Source: Brachycybe producta (lineage: Eukaryota > Arthropoda > Diplopoda > Playtdesmida > Andrognathidae). From it: a stretch of DNA of 64,000 bases. Location of the stretch: NCBI GenBank assembly GCA_036925085.1, contig JAUPFP010000027.1:620001-684000 (forward strand), given 5' to 3'. Every line of letters starts with the position of its first letter. The stretch's first letter is position 1. The notes under the pieces are model-generated. The model was not told where the DNA came from, did no database searches, and worked only from the letters and a program-made list of their open reading frames with translations. Below are positions 25,391 through 40,300 of this stretch, in pieces. A program made the translations under genes and the position numbers.

Positions 25391-25517
25391 TTTTTTAATA
25401 ATTAAACAATTTTTGAGTAAGAATTTTGTTTCCTGTCTCTATATATACCTAGGTTGCTACTCATTTTTATGTGACGTAGTATTATCTTAGACTATTACTT
25501 TACGTAAAGTAATAGTC

Positions 25518-25923
25518 TTAAGGGGACTGTAGACATTGCGAGTTTTTCCTCGCGAATCTCAATAGCGAGTATTCCGAGCGAGTCAGACGCGAGGCGATCC
25601 AAAATGTGTTTCGCGAATCTACGTGAATCAAGAGTGAGCGGTAAGTTGTCTTGAGGGGTTATACAATAATCGGTAATTACTGTAAACTTCGATGAGTCTG
25701 ATTGCCTCGGCCTGGTTCATTTTTGGTCTACACGCCTCGAGTTTCGACCGCGAAACGTCTTTGATGCAGGGTGTTTACCGATTAGTGCGCGGATGGGGAG
25801 TGAGACAGCCAAGCGAGTCAAGTGGAGGGAGAGACTCAGGGCGAGGAATAGTCTAGAACATGCGAGATTTGATTCGCGAAACTGCCTCGCGAGGCAAATT
25901 CGCAATGTCGACAGGCCCCTTAA
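25518..25923. mobile_element. MITE flanked by TTAA with inverted ends
   Basis: TTAA at 25518-25521 and 25920-25923. The ends read TTAAGGGGACTGTAGACATT and the complement of ATTGCGAA..., i.e. AATGTCGACAGGCCCCTTAA. The interior is GC-richer than the surroundings with repeated CGCGAA/TTCGCG motifs. TTAA target sites are typical of piggyBac-type elements; the assignment is inference. Confidence 0.75.
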
Positions 25924-26231
25924 GGTATTATGATGGTTTTGTTAAAGGTAGAACTCGAAACTCATCAAGTTTTACATGAAACTTCCTATCAAAAGTTCAT
26001 CTATGTACTTGTGTCTTACAACTGTAATACTATAATCGCGTGAATTTATATTTTAGGTCTACAAATTGTATCGATGAAGTCGAAAGAAATGAATCGAAAG
26101 AAGTTTCTTAGAAACTGGATAAGTAAATAGGATGAATGAGGAAGTCTCTCTAAAACGCTGAAACTGCAGAAAACATTGTGGCGCTCGTGAAATTGCGAAA
26201 CTTATTTAATATAACAGAAATTAATGTGAAA

Positions 26232-26603
26232 CTAGTGTGGTAACCCGTCATAAATGAAGGGAGCAAAATTCACAGGCAATTGTGCGCATGCGCGTCGTTT
26301 TTTCCTTTTTTTACTCCTTTCATTTCAATTTCAGTCACCCTCTCCCACTTTTCTCTCTCTCTCTCCCCATTCTACACTTTCCAACCTTTTCCCCTCACCC
26401 CCTCCCACGTTTCTCTCTCTCTCTCTCTCTCTCTCCCCCTCTCCCCCTTCTACACTTTCCAAAGGAAGAGTTCAACATATAGTTGACCTTGAAAAAAACG
26501 GTTCATTTATTCAAATTTATATAAATTCAACGTGCTTCAATGGTTTTTGTTACTCCACACACACACACACACATACACAGACCTGGGATATTATATATAT
26601 AAT
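26232..26603 (-). mobile_element. Helentron/Helitron-like element, copy B
   Basis: Reverse orientation. CTAG is at 26232-26235, followed inward by a decayed hairpin (CCCGTCATAAATGAAGGG), CAATTGTGCGCATGCGCG, CT-rich sequence, GTTGACCTTGA and CACAGACCTGGGATAT next to an AT microsatellite. It lacks the nested foldback seen in copies A and D. Confidence 0.65.
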
Positions 26604-26857
26604 AATTGCAGAAGCTCATTAATTTGGGTCATATGTTAGATAAGTTTATGTAGTTTCGATAATTTCTGCTTTTTAGGGTTTTTCTCCGATGAATGATGCA
26701 ATAAAATTATTTTCGTAAGACGTTGTAATAAGACATCAATGTCTTCTTTTCCGGTTTACAATTCCACATAATATTATGTAAAGTGGACATGTTATTTAAA
26801 AATTATTGTAAAATATCTCATTCTAAGATTTTTCGAATGCAAAGTTTTGGGTGCTTT

Positions 26858-27126
26858 CAGGGCCGGCTTAGGGCATGTCGGGGCCGTTGGGCACACAAGA
26901 ATTGAGGGCCCCGTTGGATTGTAAAAATTAGAAAAAATTTAAAAATCTGATCTGGTGTCCTATTAACATTTCAATTTAGAAATGTTGACGGTAATTCTTA
27001 GTAGGTATCTACCTAAAAATAGGAAAAAAAAATTCGAGCTCCTTTTTTTCGTGTTAGCGAATATATCGGCCTTTCGGGGGGCCCTGGGCACGGGCCCCGT
27101 TTGCCCTTATAGTAAAGACGGTACTG
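26858..27126. mobile_element. hAT-type MITE with intact 8-bp duplication
   Basis: Element ends CAGGGCCGGCTTAGGG and ...AAAGACGGTACTG, flanked on both sides by GGTGCTTT (26850-26857 and 27127-27134). 269 bp, no ORF of note. The 8-bp duplication and CAG-starting ends fit the hAT superfamily. Confidence 0.8.
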
Positions 27127-27369
27127 GGTGCTTTGTGGGTATTTTTGTACTTTTTAGCTTTTCTTAACATGTCATTTTAGAGTAGACACAAGTTGTTCTA
27201 GTATTAAAGTTGTTATATCGTCGTGGGTCCATTTTAATTATGACATATTTTAATTATATTTCAATATGATAAAAATTAAAAAAAAAATACTTTTCTTAAA
27301 AGATGTATGAAGAAATTGTTTTACGTCGAAAACTAATTTTTTAACTGTGTATAAATCATCGGCGGTATC

Positions 27370-27729
27370 CCTTTCGGTCGAAATTTTTTCCGTCGACAAG
27401 CCTCAGGGATTGGATTGGAGGCTAACAGTGACGTCATAGGGGGACAAAATATATAGACCTTTTTTATCACTTTCTCGTCACTACAGCTAAAAAAAATAAC
27501 CCTTTCTCCCTAACCTAACCGAACCTAAACCTAACCGAACCTAATCGATCCTAACCAAACCTAACCGAACCTAATCGATCCTAACCGAACCTAATCGATC
27601 CAAATACCTCCCGGTAGCTGTAGTGACCCTTTTGATGAAAAAAAAGGATTATATATTTGTTATTGACGTCAATGTTAGCCTCCAATCCAATCCCTGAGGG
27701 TTGTCGACGGAAAAAAAATTCGACGGAAA
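27370..27729. mobile_element. Foldback element with internal telomere-like repeats
   Basis: Arms of about 55 bp: left CTTTCGGTCGAAATTTTTTC and GGATTGGATTGGAGGCTAAC; right GTTAGCCTCCAATCCAATCC and TTCGACGGAAAG. The interior (27507-27602) is a run of CCTAACCGAA/CCTAATCGAT units. Confidence 0.75.
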
Positions 27730-28879
27730 GGAGGGAACACACCTAAAAGGGTGGATTGATTGAAATCAATTGTTTACATTTAAATTAACGTGATTTAAAT
27801 TTATAAAAAAAAAATTTGCAACACCATAAAAATCAAGTGATTTTAAATCACATTTTAAAAAAAATGTTTTCAAAATTCTACGCATTTTTTGTTTTAAAAA
27901 AAAATTAATTTTTTTTCTGAAATGGTGTTTATTGTAAAAAAATATGATTGACAGAGGATTAAACATTTTATGAATGAATTTTCAGTGTTTTAAAAGGGTA
28001 GTAATTTTATAAAATATTAAATAAATAAATTAATAATCATCATTTTCCATTCTGATAATTATCAAAATTTATGAAGCGATATATTTGTTGAACAAAAAAA
28101 ATGTATCTTGAAGATTATTAGATCTACTAATGATAATAATAGGTAAGTCTTAATACACAATTATAACAGGTAATTAGTCACATTAGTGATTAGTAGATAT
28201 TACTATGAAGATTAACCAGAAAAGAAAGTATGACGTCATTCATAAAGGATGAGATTTGGAAGGAAAGGTTTTTTTTTTCATGTGAATGAATTTATCATGT
28301 TGATGATGATGATGATGATGGGCAAAGAAGAATAAGTGTTGGCGGTGAATGATCAGCATTTGTTTCGGTCATCATCATCATTGTAATTGCTCACATCCTT
28401 TGTAAAATAGGAAAATGAGCAACCAACCACCACCAAAAAAAAAAAAGTGTTGTGCTTCAAGGCATAATATGTAATATCATCATGTTTAAAGCTAAAGATA
28501 ATAAACAGTGAGTGGCTGCTGGCATTGAAGTATAATATTTTTGAACACTTAATTCATGTGAAAAACATGACAATTGGAATGATGGTGATGATCTTTGTAA
28601 AAACAAAAATAAAAATGACCAACCGGAAGCACAGTTGGTATTCAGGCAATAAACTATAATTATTCAGAAGGAGAGAGAGAGAGAGAGAGAGAAAAAAAAA
28701 CTGGTTTGCAGCTGCTAGATAAGAACAGAATATAGAAATCGATTAAATTGTGATTTAAAGTAGAAAAAAAAAATAAGTTAAAGACAATATAAGTATAAAC
28801 TGGAAAAAAAAAGAGAAGTTCTGTGAAAATTACATTTTCTAATGACGGAATTTTAGTTAGACTGAACTACATATATTTT
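27730..28879. other. Intergenic, no gene seen
   Basis: AT-rich with short TGA/CAT trinucleotide runs (28302-28320, 28369-28382) and a GA run near 28671-28692. No coding signal recognised. Confidence 0.4.
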
Positions 28880-29216
28880 CTGCAATTATATATATTATGC
28901 CAGGTCTGTGTATCTGTTTCTGAAGTAACGCTGTACAACCATTGAAGCACGTCGGAATTTGTATAAATTTAAATAAATGAAGAAATGAACAGCTTTTCTC
29001 AAGGTCAACTAGATGTTGCACCCTTCCCATCCAAGAACCCCATGATATTAAATTGGAGAGGGGAAAAGGTTGGAAAGTGTAGAGGAGTGAGAGAGAAAAG
29101 TGGGAGGGGGTGACGAAAATTGAAATGAAAGGAGTAAAAAAAGGAAAAAACGACGCGCATGCGCACAATTGCCTGTGAATTTTGCTCCCGTCATTTATGA
29201 CGGGTTACCCCACTAG
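28880..29216 (+). mobile_element. Helentron/Helitron-like element, copy C
   Basis: AT-rich start before GCCAGGTCTGTGTATCTG, then TCAAGGTCAACTAGATGTTG, GACGCGCATGCGCACAATTG, the perfect hairpin CCCGTCATTTATGACGGG and CTAG (29213-29216) followed by T. No nested foldback. Confidence 0.7.
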
Positions 29217-29344
29217 TGTTTTATTAATATTCAAACGCATTTTTGCAAATTCTACAATTTTTGCATTTTTTAAAGATTTTGATAAAAAGTACAGAACTGA
29301 AAATCTCAAATCTGCAGAATCTCAGAGAGGGATTATTAGAAAAT

Positions 29345-29580
29345 TAGAGAAAAAAAAATTAAGACTGTCATATGATAGTAAACTGTCATAAAAAAACCTT
29401 TTATCTATCATAGAAGCAAATTACAAAATATTGTCATATGACTGTCATGTTATTCTGTATGCCAGTCAGTGGTAGTCATATGACAATAATTGTCATAATA
29501 TATTTTGTAATTTGTTTCTGTGACTACTACAAGGCTATGAGGTAAATATTACAATTTACTGTCATATCACAGAGATATTT
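29345..29580. repeat. Foldback repeat with GTCATATGAC arms
   Basis: CAAATTACAAAATATTGTCA on the left and ATATTTTGTAATTTGTTTC on the right are inverse copies; outer arms GATAGTAAACTGTCAT and TTTACTGTCATATCAC also pair. It ends about 100 bp upstream of the FES/FER start codon. Confidence 0.55.
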
Positions 29581-29679
29581 TATTTTTGAAATGCGGCCCC
29601 AAGTTGAAATAATTTCAATTTGATTCTTAAACCTCTCTCTTGTTTTGTTCGATTAGATTCTTGTACCCCAACTGTTGGC

Positions 29680-35899
<6,220 letters not shown>

Positions 35900-35976
35900 C
35901 TGATGGACTCGTTAGCTAAAAACCTCTCTTTAATTTAATTTACCAATAATGAAATTATTTGCTAGGAAAAGCAGCC

Positions 35977-35982
35977 AATAAA
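35977..35982 (+). terminator. Poly(A) signal AATAAA for FES/FER
   Basis: AATAAA 78 bp past the stop codon, the first canonical signal. Confidence 0.55.
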
Positions 35983-37000
35983 CAAAACTGAAATATTGTT
36001 TTGTAAATGGCTTTTTTACTATTTGTTTTTGTTGTTTTATTTAATGCTTAACAAATGTCACTTTTATTCTATATACATTTCACTCAAAAAGTCAATTTGC
36101 ATGCTCAATATTTTCAGATGTTGTTAAAAAAAATGTGCACAATCTGTATTTTGGTTTCAAATACTTTCACCTAAAAATTGTTTCTTTTTGTTTGATTTTT
36201 ATTTTAATAAAATTGTTATTTATCAAAGACATCAATGGACTTTGTTATCTAAGAACCCCAATATGTTTTGTGTAAGTTCTTTAACATTGAGTTGAACTTG
36301 AGTTTTATTTACTTTTTGGCTGCAAAAAAAATATTTTAAGGACGGAAATATTACATTCTTGGAACTCTGCCTTAGTCCGAATTTAACTTTTATTTACAGG
36401 AGAATTCAAGGTAAGGACCAAGTTCGTTCTGTTTTTTTTCTTCTTCTATTTATTTATTTACAGGAAATAAACATAAATTATAATGAAGACATTTTTTAAA
36501 AATTATTTTTTTTTTGCATATATTAATGAATTATAATTAAAAAGTTTATTATTTAATTAAACATATTGGTTATTTATGAATTTAATAATGTAATTTTAAA
36601 TGTTAATTGCATCATCATAAAACATGATCTCAAAGCTATTTTATTTCATTATCCATTTTAAACAAGGATAGACTTGTTTACAGTAAAATTCAAAATAAAT
36701 ATTAATTTTTTTTATATCGTTATTTGCAAAAAAGCTTCAGATGTTTTTTTTAAATATTATTTTATTGATTTTATTGCAATTTTTTATAATTAATTCAATA
36801 CTATTTAATATTTTTTCAACGCATTGGTTTAAAAAAGGTCAATTGCATTAGTTTTGATAAGATAATGATGCGTGAATTACGAAAACTATTGTATAAATTA
36901 TTTCATTTGATTTTGTGTTTTGACCTGGGACATATTTTTTTTTCTAAAAATAAATTCTCTAATAAACGACGACCCCCCATCGTGTTTCTAATGTTAAATG
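35983..37000. other. Intergenic between FES/FER and antizyme
   Basis: Very AT-rich; no gene or clear repeat family recognised. Confidence 0.4.
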
Positions 37001-37006
37001 GGCATC

Positions 37007-37138
37007 GTTGTCATAGCAACAAGAGTGAGTCTGAACCAGCTGAATGTTTTATGACGTCAGCAGCAAGACGTCGTTTACATTTATCAACCAATAAGAAGAA
37101 AGCTTTAAGAGTTGTGACGTCAACGATCACATGATTGG
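37007..37138 (+). promoter_or_regulatory. Antizyme promoter: X-box, two CREs, CCAAT boxes
   Basis: GTTGTCATAGCAAC (37007-37020) matches an RFX X-box. Full palindromic CREs TGACGTCA are at 37052-37059 and 37115-37122. CCAAT is at 37088-37092 and its inverse ATTGG at about 37133-37137. All lie 200-330 bp upstream of the start codon. Two more TGACGTCA sites are in the first intron (37590-37597, 38779-38786). Binding is inferred from consensus only. Confidence 0.5.
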
Positions 37139-37334
37139 CTAGAGGGGGGTGGTATAGAGTCTTTAAAGAGGAAGTCGTCCGCTTACTTTTTTTCCCATCG
37201 TTCATTTTCGTTTCGTCTCAGCTGCAAATTGGTTCGATGTTAATTGATCCCATTTTGGGTTTTTTCGGCATTCTGTATTTTTGATCAAAATCATCTGGTT
37301 TTTTTTTTGTTTTGTTGGTGGTAGAGGGTGAGAT

Positions 37335-40300
37335 ATGTGTGAGTCTGTTAACGACGTCTTGTTTAGCCTATCGAGTTTTGAAATCAAAGGACAATCCTTT
37401 TCATCCGCCGTTTCTGAAGTAATGCCCGCTCTTACTACCGTCTCTTCTTGTACGACGACGAGGTGAGTTTTTTTTTCCTTCTCTTCCTCCCTCTCATCAT
37501 CATCATCATCATCATCCTTTTCTTCTCTATAAGAAGACGCCATCTTTGATTTTTATTTCCATCGTTCTCTTCCATTCTCGATCTTTCTGTGACGTCAGCG
37601 GCTCTTTTGACGCCATCTTTGTTTTTTCTATTTTTTTTTTTCCCCTCGCTTCTCATCATCATTTTAATATTTTTTACAAGTGAAATTTGATGGGTATTAT
37701 ACGGAAAATATTATTTTAAGGTGGTTTAATTTTGAAAGAAAAAAAAAACTTATGAAAATTTATTATTTAAAAAAAAAAAAAACATGCAAAAAAAATGATT
37801 ATGGGGTCGGTTTAATGCGGAATTTCCGCAATTTTACGTTTTATTTAAAAACAAATGAGAATAAATTCCGAACGTATGTTTCATTGAAAACGGTTTTTTA
37901 GAAAAATTCCGCTGAGTTTATTTTAAATTCTATTAAGAAAAACATTATTAGTATTTATATTAAATCCGTAGACAATTCTAAGATTAAAAAAACTTTAAAA
38001 AAAAAAAATTCCGCACCTTTAAGGAAATTCCGCAGCTTTAAAATTAATTAAGAAAACAATTCCGCACTTTTTTTTTTGTTGAAACTCTTTAACAAAATCC
38101 AATAAACACATTTTGCAGGCCCTTTTAAGTAAATACTAATTAAAAAAAGAATAATTCTTAGAACTTTTTTTCATTCAAGAAAACAATTTTATAAAATATT
38201 ATGAATTTCCGCTGCACTTTATAAGAATTCCGCACAGTGCGGAACTACTCCGCATTTTATACAAACTTGTTTTTCAGTAAGAAATTGACTAGAAAACAAA
38301 AAAAAAAAAAAAAAAAGATTCTTATTTTTTATTGCAGCGTTTATTTTCTTTTTTTTTCTGTGAAATTTTGTCGTTTTCCTCGAGTGGTTTTAATATTCAA
38401 AGGTCAGAGGTCGATTCATTAAGATAAGAATCGCAAGGTCCTTTATGGAGAGAGAGAGAGAGAGAGAGGGGGGGTGGTTGGGTGAAATTGATCGTACGTT
38501 CTTTTTTGGGGGGGGGGGGAAGATACTTTGAAACGATCGCAGCGCCCTCTTTTTATTGTTTACGACCTACTTTTTTAATAATATACGTATTTGTATTTAC
38601 ATTTTTGTTAATTACTTAACTGCTTGTGTTTGTTTAGCGCAAGTGTTTATACATGTGGCTCCAACGATCGGCTCGCGTGTTCACGATAAGCATTTAAAGC
38701 GGTTGGCTCGCGTGCTAAACGTTGATTACGACGGTTATCGTTAAACTGGATAAGCCACGCACGCTCGTGCTCATCTGATGACGTCATCGTTCTGATAAAA
38801 AAATATTTTTAATTGCGATTTTAAAGTAAATAAAAAGATAAAATAACTGTTTTTATTGTTTTTGTAGGAATTCACAACAGAAAGAGAAATAAAAAGCGTT
38901 TATTTTCGAATATAAATGTAGGCTCCCCACATATATTTCCCCGATGTAGCTTCTAGTTAGCCGTTATTTTATCTGAAATGAGTTGAAACCGGTTTTCTAT
39001 ATAAAATCTTGTTTTATGATTTTTTTTTTATTTCTAATTTTTTTTTAGGCCTCAGCGTTTTTGTATTTCGCTTTGTCCTGGGCCTCGGTGGTGCTCCTGA
39101 TGAGCCCCATGCCGCCAACGTCTCGTATATCGCAGAGGGCAGCGGCGTGGGGAAGGTGAAAGAGCCCACTGTAATCACAGAAGTTCCCCTTACAGTAAGT
39201 AATAAAGTATACATTTTTTTTTCGTGTTAACCGAATGTGTTTTTGTTTTTTTATTAAAACAAAATTACGATTTTAGCAGAAAAGTAGCTTGTGACTCTTA
39301 TTTTATGGTTTTGTTTTTGAAGGTTTCTTGTCTAGGTTGCGTCTGATCGCAAGAAATATGGTGAAAACCCCCTTGCATAGAGGCTAATACCTTGTACTCA
39401 CACACGAGTTAAATGAATTAAAATTAAATATGTTTAGGTGAATTATACGGAATCCAGTTAAGGACATATGAACCAAGTAAAAATTGGCTTTAATTATTAA
39501 TATTTTAAATTGAAATACTAAATCAATAGTTTATACATTTTATATTTAAGTATTAACTCAATATTTTCAGATTATTAAGTAAATAAATTGAATTCGACAT
39601 ATTGTTTGTTTGTTCTTCACGGGGCTCTGTAGAACACATTTATTTAAATGCATTTAAATTATCAGGTGTGTGTACTATGTATTAGTGGCTACTAATCAAA
39701 ACTTGAAATAAAGCTGAATTTAAACGTGCAATGATTTGGTTGCGCCACCAAGTCGTTTTATGTGTAAACTCAGCTTTGGATCCGTCTGCTTTTTCTTTAA
39801 TAATAAAAAAAAAATCGGTAATTTTGGATTGACATATACATATTTTACAAATGTCATTTGTATACGTGTTTTATGTGTATTTAGAGAAATCTTGCCATTT
39901 TTTCCGCGTTTGAAAATAATAAAAAGATAAAAAATATCGCAAATTTTGATAATGGGTTCTTAAATTTGTCTTTTCATGTTAACAAAAGCATTTTATGTAC
40001 ATTTTTATTCATGAGCCAGAATTTTTGTTGGTAACGTAAAATATATCATTTTATCCGTTTCGTCTTAAACGAATTACAATAATTGAGAATGAAAAAAACC
40101 TATACTCAACGATTAGCCCTAAAATATATTTCGTTTTATCAGTTTTCACTTGTTTACTTTTATCTTTTCTCGTTTTGATTTTTGTGTTTTGCATAAATTA
40201 TTAAATATGGTTGGTAGTGGTGGGGGGGGGTGAAGGTGGACATACAAAAGTGACCATAAAGAGGGGGTGAATAGGGTGGATTAACGCCCTCTTTATCTTT

